Below are positions 10,837 through 22,290 of a stretch of 64,000 bases of DNA, in pieces. The stretch spans positions 5,018,580 to 5,082,579 of the forward strand of contig CM045758.1 in NCBI GenBank assembly GCA_025200525.1, written 5' to 3'. How positions within the stretch are numbered: position 1 is the first letter of the stretch; each line of letters begins with the position of its first letter. The notes below the pieces were generated by a model, which did no database searches, had not been told where the DNA came from, and saw nothing but the letters and a program-made list of their open reading frames with translations. Made by a program: the position numbers and the translations under genes. This DNA is from Camellia lanceoleosa (lineage: Eukaryota > Streptophyta > Magnoliopsida > Ericales > Theaceae).

Positions 10837-11371
10837 TATGGGGACATATTTTTTGAGTGCCAAACACGTGGCCAAGGTGAGGCCGAAGTGTCAGCCGAGG
10901 TGCCATGTGTCCTAGTCGTGACGCTGAGGTGATCTCGAATAGGCCGAGGTTATCTGCAAGAATATCGGAATTTGGGATAAGCGGATAAGGGACAAGAGTC
11001 CTAAAGTAAGAGAAGACTTCGGTTTAGGTAAAGATAAGACTCTTCGAGAGTTTATCCAAATCCAACTGGGAGTTCAAGATTAGCAGTAATCCTAAGTCCA
11101 CTAAAGCTAGGCTTCTATTGGGACTAGGATTATATTGGCTATAAAAGGAGGCGCCCCCATGGGTCTAAGGTATGCAATTTATATTATGAATAATAAGTTA
11201 AGCATTTTTGCTATCTTTGAGAGATAACTGACTTGATCGTCGGAGTGCTCCCAGGTGGACGAACCACTGCCGGAATCTCTTCTTTCTGTTACAGGTCGTT
11301 CGGGCTTAATCTATTCTGCCGGTGCTCTCCAGCTAAGTACTAATTTGGCAGTGTGGTCGGAAATTGACACA
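10837..11371 (+). mobile_element. 3' LTR of element T (~535 bp)
   Basis: Starts near TATGGGGACATA (the usual TG is changed or begins two bases later) after the PPT, and ends GAAATTGACACA. It contains TATAAAAG at 11,140-11,147 in a GC-rich setting, followed by a likely R region with AATAA motifs. The 5' LTR is outside the window, so TSD and LTR divergence cannot be checked. The exact 3' end is uncertain by about two bases (CACACA). Confidence 0.75.
11140..11147 (+). promoter_or_regulatory. TATA box in the element T LTR
   Basis: TATAAAAG preceded by ATATTGGC and followed by GAGGCGCCCCC, a good plant TATA context, ~300 bases into the LTR. It would drive the sense transcript in the 5' LTR copy. 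Confidence 0.65.
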
Positions 11372-12156
11372 CACAATTATAATTTAAATATGACATTTTC
11401 TTACTTCATTTGAAAATTTGGATATTTTAATTGATTTTTCTAGTTGAAAATTTTTTTTTATTTAGGATGGTTTGTAATTTTTTTTTTTTGTAATTGAATA
11501 TCTATTTTCGGAGAAAAAAAAATGAATAATTGATGTGTAAATATGTGATATTTTGTTTTATTAACTATTTGAGCATTTTTTGTTTTAATTTTTTAATTAT
11601 TTGATAAGATGAAAAAATTGTTTCGAATGATTTGTAAAGTTTTTATTTTTTTAATTGAATATATGGTTGTTAGAGAAAAAAATGAATGATTGATGTGCAA
11701 AGATGTAATATTTTGTCTTATTAATTATTTGAGCATTTTTTTTGTTTTTATTGATTATTTTAGCCAAAAAAGTTCTTGCCAAACAGCCCCTTATTATCAA
11801 ATAATTTTTTTATTTTATGTATTTTAATATAACAAGAATTATTTATGTATATGAAACTTGTTATATATTTTGAAAATACAAATGCCAATAAGCATCTCTA
11901 TTAAATTGTTTTAAAATTTTAATGTTAAGAATACATAATAATTATTTTAATAATTGTAAAAGAAAATTATAAAAAAAACAAATTAGTGAAAATTATCATG
12001 AAACTAATAAAAATGTCTATTCTTTGAAATTTATTTAAAGAATAATGTTTTATCCACTAAAAATGAGACCCAAACACTGTTCCCGAATGAGATGGCAAAA
12101 AGCCCTCATGACACTGAAAAAAATCCTGCTCACGCAAGAGATATGTAGAAAAAAAA
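11372..12156. other. AT-rich non-coding DNA with a ~165 bp imperfect tandem duplication
   Basis: Very AT-rich with long T runs. Two adjacent segments, roughly 11,400-11,575 and 11,580-11,760, share blocks such as ATATTTTGT, TATTTGAGCATTTTTTGTTTT and ATTGATGTG. No coding potential. This is the flank into which elements T and B inserted, or an older decayed repeat. Confidence 0.6.
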
Positions 12157-12442
12157 AATGGTTTGGAGCTCTAATTATAAAATTTTAGAGAATTCTAAAT
12201 AGGTGGGTTTACATGTGATGTGATGTATGTGTCTATTTTTTGCTTTTATTTATTTATGTTTTTCCTTACTACATCATTAGAGTTCAAATTAGAGTTCTTG
12301 ATTTAGAGCTCTATATCACTTATAAAAATAAAAATAAAATAAAAAACAAAACAAAACACAGATACACACATCACATCACAGATGGAACCCACCTGTTTAG
12401 AACTCTCCTAGAACTCTATAATTAGAGCTCCAAATCATTTTT
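12157..12442. mobile_element. MITE / foldback element (~286 bp)
   Basis: Long terminal inverted repeats: TTTGGAGCTCTAATTATA on the left (12,162) is matched by its complement ending at 12,436, and pairing continues for ~80 bases through GGTGGGTT and the ATGTGATGTGATG block. The middle is AT-rich with no transposase. Such elements are non-autonomous DNA transposons. The flanks AAATG/CATTT are possible TSD remnants within the repeat. Superfamily not assignable. Confidence 0.75.
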
Positions 12443-12857
12443 CATTGAGAAAATTCAATACTCTCATGTTCCCTCCCTCTCTCCCTGCTCACTCTTATTG
12501 TGGATCTCTCCAACCACCAACCACCAACCACCATTGAACTACCGTCAGGCGACCTCTCACACATTATGACAACCTAATTCTGATGCCAAACTCCATCGGC
12601 GACCTCCCTTAGCAGCTAGTGGCGAAGCCATATGGGGACTAGGGGGGTTACATGCCCCTCCTAGATTTTTTTTTTTTTGTTTACATATGTATATAAATAA
12701 AATTTTAAACAAAAATAATATTTAGAATAAAATGTCAAGTGTATTTTTAAATTTATGAAAATAATAGTGATTGTTTTATTGAAAATGAAGTGACTACAAC
12801 AAATTATATTTTTATGTATGAAAATTTTGTGAAAAAATCTCAATATAAAGGTAATAT
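12443..12857. other. Flanking DNA left of chromovirus B
   Basis: A C/T-rich stretch with a repeated CCACCAACCA near 12,515, then AT-rich sequence. GTGGCGAAGCCATATGGGG near 12,620 looks like a fragment of a dispersed plant repeat, but I cannot name it. The five bases AATAT before 12,858 would be the TSD of B if its right end were visible. Confidence 0.4.
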
Positions 12858-13044
12858 TATAACGATCCCGGTTTTCCCTTCCTTATTTATTGTATTTCGG
12901 ACTCGGTTCCGTGGTTGATTGTTATTGTCTGTATCACATTTCCATCCTTTAACTCTTTGTATTTGAGTTTTGGGTTGTGTTGGGCAAGTTTGAAACAGGT
13001 TGGTTGTGTTTAGAAACAAATAGTTAATGCCCAGATTTTGGCCT

Positions 13045-13210
13045 TCATGCTCGAGCGGGACTTTTCACGCTCGAGCGGGCCCTTTCGCATTTGCTTCTCC
13101 GCTCGAACGGGATTCTTTAGCCTTCATTATTTTTTTCGCAGGTCTGAAAATGCTGGAAGTGTGCTTTCGACGCTCGGGCGTCCGTTCTCACGCTCGAGCG
13201 GGGCGTTCCA
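13045..13210. repeat. CGCTCGAGCG palindrome cluster in LTR B
   Basis: Five copies, some with one mismatch (GCTCGAGCGGG near 13,049, 13,068 and 13,190; GCTCGAACGGG near 13,100; GCTCGGGCG near 13,172). It is equivalent to the larger cluster in LTR A. Confidence 0.75.
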
Positions 13211-14585
13211 CGTTGGAGTGGACTATGTGTATTTCAATCCGGGAAGAAGCTTTTTGAATCACTTTTTTTCGGCCCTCTCTCTCTCTAAAGCACCCCAAAA
13301 CCCTAATTTGAGAGTTTCTCTCTCTAGAATACTCTCTCTCTCTCTCTACATTTTGATCTTGATTTAGTGAGACCCAACCCTTGTGTCTTCATTAAAGTGT
13401 TGGAGCTTCCAAGACCTCCATTTTGATCCGAAAAGTTGTGGATTTGAGCACTTTCGTGCTTCTTCATTATCTCCTTTGGGTCTCTTCATTTGAGGTAGGG
13501 ATAACTACTCATATTTATGGCCTTTGACATAAACATGTGGTCATTTTGATTTAATGTTGAAGTTGGGAAATTTTGGGTGTTAGGGTTTCAAAACTTGAAA
13601 TGTATAAAGAGTTTTGTTCCTTTTGAACTATATATGTGTATGTGGGTCTTAAAATGAGGTTATTGATGTTTATTGATGATATTTGGACCTTTGGGTCAAT
13701 GTTGAGAAAATGGGAAAAATGCCTTAGTTAGGCCTAATCGGGTCATTGGTGTAATTAATGAAATTAATTATGTGAATGTGAAATTGGTTTGGAAATAATA
13801 AAATTGGGAAGTTATGAGATGGAATGGTGTAGTTGGATTGATTAATTACTCACCTATGAAAATGTTGATAATTTATCTATTTGATGAATTTATTATCTGT
13901 TTAGAAATAATTGTTTTGGGCTATCGGTGGAGGATAGTCTTGATTGTTATAGACACTGCATGATGATTAGGTGAATTAAAACTAATCAATTGAGTATGTC
14001 ATTGAATATGACAGATGGAATAACACATTGAAAATGTACTTGGTTGATCATTGTACATGATAAGTGTTTAAGTACATTGCATATGTATCTTGTTTGAGAG
14101 GAGATAGTGGATGTACTCTAAGGTTTGAGAGGAGATAGGGGATGTACTCTCAAACTTGTTTGGGAGGAGATAGGGGATGGACTCCATTGATAATTAAGTT
14201 GGCTGGAGTGTCCAGGGTGAAAGTCCCGAAATCTTGATTACGTTTGCATGACGTAGATGAATTGAAGTGTTGAAGTATTATTGATATGAGTTGTAGTCTC
14301 ATTTTGAATTGAAGTATGGAAATGTTAATGATGTGAGTTGTAGTCTCATATTAAGTGATTATGATTGAAGTATTGTTAACATGAGTTGTAGTCTCGTTAT
14401 AAATTGTCTGGATAAATTGAGAACCATATCTAAGAATTGGTTTGGATAATGAAATGGAAAAGGATTGATATATATATATGTATATCTGTGAATATGGATT
14501 GGTTATGAAAGAGATGTACGTCTGTTTGTTTGAGTTAAACATTTATCAAAAGCTAATGTTTTAGTTATCGTTCATATTACGTTTA

Positions 14586-14590
14586 GCATA
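14586..14590. repeat. Target-site duplication of LTR C, left copy
   Basis: GCATA just before TGTAGACGTCC. The matching copy is at 61,979-61,983. It shows that everything between is inserted in LTR B. Confidence 0.9.
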
Positions 14591-17500
14591 TGTAGACGTC
14601 CCCGAACGCCCCGGGAGGATGACTCCCGTTTTGTTCGTTTTGTTGGTCTACTACAGTTCGGACTCAATTTGTCATAGTTCTAAATCTGAACCAAAGAGTC
14701 CAACTCTGGCAAATCGTTTTGAAGAAAAACAGATTTTGAAAAGAAGTGCCAAACATGGACTGCTTTGCCAGATACAGAGTCGCCACCTAAATATTTTAAA
14801 ATGGAAAATTTAGGAAACCCTGACTCGGTGCCGAAGGCCACGTGTCCGTCATCACCAAATGTCTTGGCTCGGGAGCTTGGGTACGATCGGGGAAGGTCAG
14901 CTATGAGCACCCCCTTTCGCCCGGTCTGAAGACCGGCCTCTACTAACCGTGATATCTTATTTTGAAAACCTTATATGTTCTTATTCCGGTTATTAGCCTA
15001 GAATTACTACGTTATGCGCACAGCAAACAAGTATAGACCAAATCGCCTAAATTGGAATAAAACATTTCATGTTTGTTTTGAAAATGGTTTGCTACTCGCA
15101 AGTAGGCTAAAATGTAGGTTTTGCCACCCTTAAGTGGGCTTTTAGAAAAGACAGTTTTGCCACCATCTGGTGGGCTTAAAACTCACAGTTTTAATGCATT
15201 ATTCCCATCTAGGTAATTTGACCTCCATCCACAGGCATTCAAGCAGTTATATCACATAAGCACTTAGCCTCATGGTAGTCGTGCTATTATGGCAACACTC
15301 ACACACATGTGATATGCTAAAGCATAAAAGCTCACCTAATACTCTAAGCCAAAACATAAACTAGTTAGTAATCATGTGCATGATCCTAGTTCATGTTAAG
15401 TGGCTAATGCAACACATACAGAGGTGCAGTTAGAGTAGGCTCGGTTATCCTAAGATGGCATGTGAAATGCTACAAGTAACAAGTATTCAATTTGGAAATT
15501 GAAATACAATGCAGTTTGTATGATGTATCGAGCCCGGTGCATGTCAACAAATGCATGGATGCACGCATGCATAGCATAAAGTATGCTAAAATAAACGTGC
15601 CCTAATCTACCATCATAAGCAGGTAAATAAAAGGGAAGAAAGAAATGGGGATTGGAAGACATACACACCACTCACCCACACTTATTACAGATTCGCCCTC
15701 GCTCGGAGGGATCAAAAGAATAATACAAATTAATTAACTACGCAAGCTAATTAAATATTACAGATAGCCTAATTAATTAACAAATTAATTAATCTGAGAA
15801 AAGCAGTAAACCGCCTCGGGGCGAGGGCCCAATGCATGCGCGCTTGGATTCTGCTTGGAATTGCACTGCCATGCCTAGCTTGCCTCTGTTTTCCCTGCTT
15901 TCCTCATCTGAAGACTGTCAAAGTCTCAGGAATGCTTCCTTGAATGCTGGGGATCACCACCGGCTAAACAGAATGTCCACCGGCTGCTATATGTGGCCAC
16001 CGGCACAGAATGAACTCATCGGCTATAAATTTACTGCCGGTCGGCACTAAACACTGCCGGCCGGCACTTAATGCCTGTAGAACCTGCAACTCACAACAGC
16101 AGAGGGAAAAAACTTGCATGGCAATGTAATTCCAACAATGTGTGCACCAATCATGCCCCTTATCATATTTCTGACTCGAAAGGACATGTGCCTCGGTTCT
16201 CGGACCACCAATCACGCATTTCCATGCATGATGGCCCAAAGAACCAAGTGTGCAACTTTGATTTCAAATGCATGCAACGCAAAAAAGCACATAAGGGTGC
16301 TAAACCTCTATCACACACACTTCAAGAGGCCAAGCATGCACAATGCAAGGCAATGAAGTCCTAAGCATGTCATCTATATGCAATATGAGCAATACAATAT
16401 ACTTATGCAAACATACAAGTGAACATACAAGATAAGCATGCAAACCAATTCAAGGATGGACTTAAACATGAATTGGGAAACTCTAAAAAGGCTCAAAACA
16501 GTGGCCAAATGCTATAAAAGTGAAGGTTAAGATACATGCAACACATGTACACATGCAAGCATTAGGCATAAACAAGACAACATTCAAGCACACTTGAAAT
16601 GAGTTAAACATGGACAATTAGCATGCATAGAAAGCTCTGAAAATCATGCAAAATATGATGCTAAACCAAGCAACAAAGTAGGCTAAGCATGAAACAAGTG
16701 ACCCAAGTCTTCAAAGCAAGTCTATGAGGCATTAAACCACACCTAATATAATCACACATGGCAATACTTAAACAACTAAAAATAGAGTTTTAACACATAA
16801 AACTAAGCCCAAAAGACTACTTAGATGGCATCTAAGAGGCTTGAATCCAAAGGCATGCGACATGACCAAAACATGGAGCATTCAACACATGCTTTTAAAG
16901 CATTAAAGAGGCAACTAAGGCAAGCATACAAGCACACCAAAGGGACTGAAATAGCGTGTTAAATGGTTCCAAACCATCAAAAATAAAGCAAGCAAGACAT
17001 GCTACACTCTCATGCTCTTAAGGCCAACAAGCCAAATGCAAAGGAGCTATGTTAAGCATGCTAGAATCAAACCAAATAACTATGGTCAAACCTAAAACAT
17101 GTTAAAATAAGCATACAAGCTTCATGGATCTAGGCCTAAAACATGCTGGAAATAAAGGCATACGACCTAGGCATGTTAAGGGACTAAAGATGCATTACAA
17201 AGCAACTATGCAAATCATGCAAAGAGTACTAAAACCAACACTTAGCAATGTCATATTAGGGCATAATAAACATAAAATGCAGCCAAGACATGCTCAACAA
17301 ACAATCAAACACTATGCTCTCTCAAGAGGCCAAATCTTGCCCTTTTCAAGGACATCAAGGAAAGGGGGTGGCCCTCTCCTTCTTGAGACTCTAAGGCACC
17401 ATCTTCACCACTGAAATCTCTCAAGATTTCAGTGGTGAAGAGATCCTAACACCAAAGTCTCAGATCTCTCACCAAATAGCACAAAAAGTGACCTTTTCAA

Positions 17501-17940
17501 GGCCTAAGGGTGGTCAAACCTCCCCAAAGCACAAAGTACCCTTAATGAACTATCAAGAGGACTAAAAAACAGAAATTTTTTGTATTGAACACCAAGAACA
17601 AAAACAGTTCAAGGATAGGTCAAAATGGAGTGCAAGAATGGGGTAAATAAAGTAAGTTTCTCACCCTTGTTGACCCTCTTCACAAATGTTGACTTTGTTG
17701 CTTCCTTGAGCTCCAAACCAGTCAAGAACAGCAAGAATAACCTCTTGGGACCTCAGTAGCCAAGGGAAGGTGAAACACTAGGTGTTGATGTGCAATAGTG
17801 AGACACAAACACCTAGTGCACAAATAAGAGAGCAAAAGAGAGATAGGATAGATATAGAATTCAAACCCTAAAACCAGAGCTTCTTCTCTGTCTCTCTAAC
17901 CAAAACTTTTCTAACCCTAATGCCAAGAGAGAAGGCCTTC

Positions 17941-17947
17941 TCTTATA
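17941..17947 (-). promoter_or_regulatory. TATA box of LTR C
   Basis: The minus strand reads GCCTATAAGAGAAGGCC here. The same position in the D/E LTRs reads GCCTATTTGAAGGCC, a weakened TATA. It is followed by a C/T-rich leader on the minus strand. Confidence 0.5.
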
Positions 17948-17974
17948 GGCAATCATCTGGTAAAGCTTGTCAAA

Positions 17975-17979
17975 CAAGC
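17975..17979. repeat. Target-site duplication of element D, left copy
   Basis: CAAGC immediately before TGTAGACACCCC. The matching copy is at 61,536-61,540. Confidence 0.95.
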
Positions 17980-18667
17980 TGTAGACACCCCATTTTTGAC
18001 CGACCTTAAGACTCAGACGCCACCGGTTGAGCGCTCGGTGATATTGCATCCTGTGCTTGTTCAGAGTTTCAGAGTCGCGGCCGTGCGCCCTGCCTCCGGA
18101 CTCCCGAACCCTTTTCTCTACCTTGTCTCGGTTTGCGAACCAGGCTTGGTTTTCTCTGCTTTTCTTTCGAGGGAAGGAGTGGTCTTGTAGACTATCTCCT
18201 TGGTGGTCAGGGCTACTTTTCGTGGCAGAGGCCATTTTGCCCATTTCGAGCGGTTCCGGTTTTGCTGAGCCGTCGGTGTGTGCCTCGGCTGGGACCGCCT
18301 AACCATCTCCGACTTCTCCGTTTTTGGCGGAGACCTGCTTTAATGTTCCGAGGAACAGGGGCCTGATGCCCGCCTTGACGAATACCACCGGTGCGGCTAC
18401 CATTTTCGGGACCGGCTGCGTGATTTGGGCCCGAGCATTCATTCGCATCCGCTTTCTCCGGTTTTGGCGGAGACCTCTGTTTAACATTCCGAGGAACCCT
18501 GGGCCCCGATGCTCACTGCCGTGGCAGATGCCACTTTCGTGCTCAGTAACGGTTTGAACTACTGCTCGGTTTTGGTCCCGAGCATTCATTTTGTATCGGT
18601 TTTCTCGATTTTGGCGGGGACCTCTGTTTTGTCATTCCAGGGACACTGGGTCGCAGATACCCACTTC
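17980..18667 (+). mobile_element. 5' LTR of element D, first 688 bp
   Basis: Begins TGTAGACACCCCATTTTTGA and matches the start of the 3' LTR at 56,576. It breaks off at CCCACTTC, 18,667, where E is inserted. The sequence continues at 37,070 with TTCTTGAATACC; the 3' LTR shows the uninterrupted join at about 57,266. Confidence 0.85.
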
Positions 18668-19879
18668 ACGCCAGAGACACCCCATTTTTGACCGGCCTTA
18701 AGACTCGACGCCACCGATTGAGCTGGTGATGTTGCATATTGTGCTCGTTCGAGTCTCGAGTCGCGGCCACGCCTGCCTCGACCTCCGAATCATCTTCTCT
18801 ACCTTGTCTCGGTTTGCGAACCAGCTCGATTTTCTATTTTCTTTCCCGAGGGAAGGAGTGGTCCGTGAGACTATCTCCGGTGGCCGTGAGCTACGTTTAC
18901 GGGTCAGAGGCCATTTTGCCCATTTTCGAGCGGTCCTGCTTCCGTTAGGCCGTGTGCCTCGGCTCGGGACCGCCCAACCATCTCCGAGTTCTTCGGTTTT
19001 TGGCATGCGCCTCTGTTTTAGTGTTCCGAGGGACACTGGGCCCCCTGATGCCCACTTCGCAATTAACACCACTGGTGCCGTGACCCATTTTCGGACCCGG
19101 CTGTGATTTGGGCCCGAGCATTCATTTCGCATCCGACTTCTCCGTTTTTGGCGGAGACCTGCTTTAATGTTCCGAGGAACACTGGGCCCCGATGCCCACT
19201 TGGTCAGATGCCACTTCCTGTTCAGACCGATTTTCGGGACCCCAAACTGCCCGGTTTTGGACCCGAGTATTCATGTTGCATCGGTTTTCTCGATTTTTAA
19301 GAGGACCTCTGTTTTGTTATTCCGAGGACAGGGTCGCAGATACCCACTGGCTGAATACCACTTCCGCACCACTCATTTTCGGGATCCCGATTTGCTCGGT
19401 TTTGGCCTTAACGTTCATTTCTCATTAGTTTTGTTCAAACTTGGCGGTACCTCTGTTTCAACATCGAAGATCACCGGGGTGAGAAGCCAGCAATTATCCC
19501 AGATAGCCCATTTTTCGGAGTTTTTCTCACTTCCGCCAATGTTGAACACCTTGGGGGTATTTTCTTCCAACCAAAGCTACATATCTGTGATGAGGGGACT
19601 TGGGAGGACTCCAAAAAGTATGGTCGGCCAGAAAATTGGATTTTCATTTTTGAGCCTCTCCTTCAAGCTCTATGTTGTGGCTCTGCCGGTGTTGCCAATT
19701 TCCGACCTTGGAACCTTGTTGCACACATATGGGAGGACACAAAAAGTTGGTGGCCGGCCCTTAATTCTTTTTTTCATTTTTGAGCCTCTCCTTCAAGTCC
19801 AATGTTGTCTCTCCTGGTTTACAGTTGCCAATTTTCAACCACATGGCTGTGTTGAGGACACATGGGAGGACCCTAGGGT

Positions 19880-20005
19880 ACTATGGCCGGCCATTAATTC
19901 AACACTTCATTTTTTGGCCATGGCCGGCCGGCCAATTGATGTAGCTGGCCGACCAGGTGAGGTGGCTGGCCGGCCACCTCCCAGAAAGTTACCTGGCCGG
20001 CCAGA
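19880..20005. repeat. GGCCGGCC palindrome cluster in the E 5' LTR
   Basis: At least five TGGCCGGCCA-like palindromes in 125 bases. Equivalent clusters are at 33,015-33,125, 37,660-37,715 and, degraded, 57,845-57,925. They lie upstream of the TATA-like box, in the U3 position. Confidence 0.75.
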
Positions 20006-21584
20006 TTCTTGCTTTCCAGCTCAGTACAGCTGTCCGGATATTTTTGGTGAAATGTCATCCCATCCGGGGGATTTTCGGGAGGGAAAGATTGGGTGCTTTC
20101 CCTCCCCTTTTACACCCCATTTTCTTGCCTATTTGAAGGCCCCTCCTTCCCCTTTGCTTAGGTTGGAAAAAATGTCTTCAAGAACCCATCTCCAAATACC
20201 TCCATCTCCATAGCTAAAAACTCCAAAAAAGCTTCAAGTGTCAAGGCCATTCCTTCATCAACACCTAGCCTCACCATCCCTACCATCATCTCAGCAGCAA
20301 GGAGGTGAATTTCAGAGGTTGAGAAGCTACAAATCAAAGCCAAGGAGCAAAGAAAGACAAGTCTTCAAGGGTGAGTATTCAAAACCAACTTTTAGGGCTT
20401 TTTCTTGGTTCATTTTTATACTCTAATTGGTTGAGAATTAGGGCTCCGACCCCTACTGCTTTTGTACTTGTTTTGAGCCCCTCTACAACTTTGTAGAAGG
20501 GCTCAACTTCATTTGATGCTTCCATGATATACTTGTTTCAATACCTAGCTTTTATGCCATTATCTTGCATGCTAGTTTAGGCCTATTTTCTTTTGTTTTT
20601 AGGGGTCCGACCCCTACTGGTTTTGTGTTCATTTTGAGCCCTCTACAACATTGTAGAAGGGCTCAACTTCATTAACCATTTATATACCACCTCCTTCAAT
20701 ATTCATCAAGTGGGCCATATTTTGTATGCAAGTTTTGACCTATTTCTATTTGTTTTTGGGGCTTCGACCCCTACTGACTTTGGTCTTATTTTGACCCCCT
20801 TTACATTTTTCATGAAGAAGGTTTGGTCATTTGATGTATAGATTGCATGTCTTATGTTATACCCTTTTGTGGCTCCATTTTGCCCTCCATTTCTAGCATG
20901 TTTGTCTTATGATTTAGAGGCTGCCATCTTCTGCATATATGCTTATTTTTGGGTCCTCTTTAATGTTGTAGAAGGAAATTTTTCTATTTGAATTTTCTAT
21001 ATACTACTTGCTTTGAAAATCCTCTCTTTTACCGTATTCTTGCGAGCTTTTGTTGCCATATCTATGCTTGCATTTTGGCCATGTTTATTACTGAAAAAAT
21101 GCCATGTTTGGGACTGCCTTGCTACTGTTCTTGCTGCCATGATCATATTTTGCATATATAGCATGGCTATAGGCCATTCTGGCTTAATTTCAGACTTTCG
21201 GGATGAATGCATGCTTGGTGTCGTTTGATTTGTTTGGGGCTGTTTTCCCCTTTATTTAGGTGCTGAAATTCCATTACCATGCTTGCATATCATTTCCGGG
21301 CCATTCAGATCATTTTGCATTGCCTCGGTTTGCGTGCCAATGGGCACGCATTTCGAGGCACCTCTTTTTTTATCATTCCGGCAGCCTATGTGAGTGTGGT
21401 TGAGGCCCTCTCATGTTGGCGTAAGCCCAATTTGCATTTTCATGCTTGTATGCCATTGCCTCGATTTGCGTGTCATGGTAGCGTTTCGGCGACTTTATTT
21501 TACCGACGGCCTCCTATGTGAGTGAGTGAGGCTCTCCCATGTTGGTGTAAGTCCATCCGACATTCGTATGCCATTTCATTTCAT

Positions 21585-22290
21585 TTCATCATCGCCTCGA
21601 TTTGCGGCGCTGTGGGCACGCGCGCCCGAACATTTATTTATCCGATTTTCATTCTTTCATCATCGCCTCGATTTGCGGCGCTGTGGGCACGCGCCGAGGC
21701 ACTTTTTATCCGATTTTCATTCTTTCATCATCGCCTCGATTTGCGGCGCTGTGGGCACGCGCCGAGGCACTTCATTTTATCCGATTTTCATTCTTTCATC
21801 ATCGCCTCGATTTGCGCGTGGGCACGCGCCCGAAACGCCATTTTATCCGATTTTCATTCTTTCATCGCCGCCTCGATTTGCGGCGCCCGGTGAGCGCAGC
21901 GTTTGGCGCCATTTATCCGATTTTCTCCTTTCATCATCGCCTCGATTTGCGGCGCTGTGAGCACGCGCCGGCACCATTTTATCCGATTTTCATTCTTTCA
22001 TCATCGCCTCGATTTGCGCGCGGTGGGCACGCGTTTGAGGCACTTCGGTTATCCGATTTTACATCACATATCATCGCCTCGGTTTTGCGTGTCGCGAACA
22101 CGCATTTTGGCGCTTTATTACCCGATTTGCATTTCATCATTGACTCGGTTTGCGTGCGATGGGCACGTATTTGAGGCACCTCATTTATCATTACGGCATC
22201 CCGTGTGAGTGTGGTGGGGCCCTCTCATATTGGTGTAAGTCCATCGTTGCATTTCATGCCTTTATGTCATCGCCTCGGTTTTGCGTGCGG
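21585..22290. repeat. Tandem hairpin array in the E 5' LTR (~70 bp units, about 10 copies)
   Basis: ATCGCCTCG recurs at about 21,593, 21,663, 21,731, 21,802, 21,868, 21,938, 22,003, 22,072, 22,141 and 22,267. Each unit pairs CGCCTCG..TTTGCG with a downstream GGGCACGC..GAGGCA half, then TTATCCGATTTTCAT. Several copies have lost parts of the outer arm (CGAGGC) compared with D's clean copies. Confidence 0.9.

Larger units (their letters stand above)
12858..14590 (+). mobile_element. 5' LTR of chromovirus B, first part
   Basis: Starts TATAACGATCCC (TG changed to TA) and is cut at 14,590 by the GCATA-flanked insertion. The LTR resumes at 61,984 and ends at 62,339, giving 2,089 bp in all. It carries CGCTCGAGCG palindromes (13,045-13,205), a CT-rich leader-like stretch (13,270-13,360), and 14,095-14,190 with three imperfect GAGGAGATAG.GGATG.ACTC units. 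No coding potential. The LTR type is chromoviral, probably Tekay/Del-like, judged from the PBS and gag that follow. Confidence 0.8.
14591..17979 (-). mobile_element. Solo LTR C (Ogre/Tat-like, minus orientation), left part
   Basis: On the minus strand this is the 3' ~3.4 kb of an LTR whose first 438 bases are at 61,978-61,541. Removing D and one CAAGC copy leaves a 3.83 kb LTR that begins TGTAGACACCCCATTTTTGA and ends ACGTCTACA, bounded by GCATA. It is related to the D/E LTRs: plus 14,690-14,830 is the complement of their end segment, including CCACCTAAATATTTTAAAAT. It has no PBS, PPT or coding region. It lacks the ~70 bp hairpin array of D/E, explaining its shorter length. It contains TGCCGGYCGGCA palindromes near 16,034-16,065 and TAATTAATTAA runs near 15,730-15,795. 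Confidence 0.85.

Noticed and set aside
11372..12857. Host gene between elements T and B
   Set aside because: AT-rich, no frame above 61 codons with homology, no splice-site pattern; only a MITE and duplicated AT-rich blocks.
16018..16080. tRNA- or snoRNA-like hairpins around TGCCGGTCGGCA
   Set aside because: Only short palindromes; no cloverleaf, A/B boxes or C/D boxes found.
18668..18680. A readable 5 bp TSD for element E
   Set aside because: Left CACTTCACGCC and right TGTTCTTGAAT do not give a clean duplication; both junctions fall in scrambled sequence, so the insertion is inferred from the intact 3' LTR of D instead.
19167..20213. 348-codon plus-strand frame in the E 5' LTR
   Set aside because: Chance frame in LTR U3; broken in the three other LTR copies; composition not protein-like.
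21522..22208. Overlapping 120-190 codon frames in the E LTR; the same in the three other LTR arrays
   Set aside because: The hairpin array period keeps all three frames open; the frames are not conserved among LTR copies.
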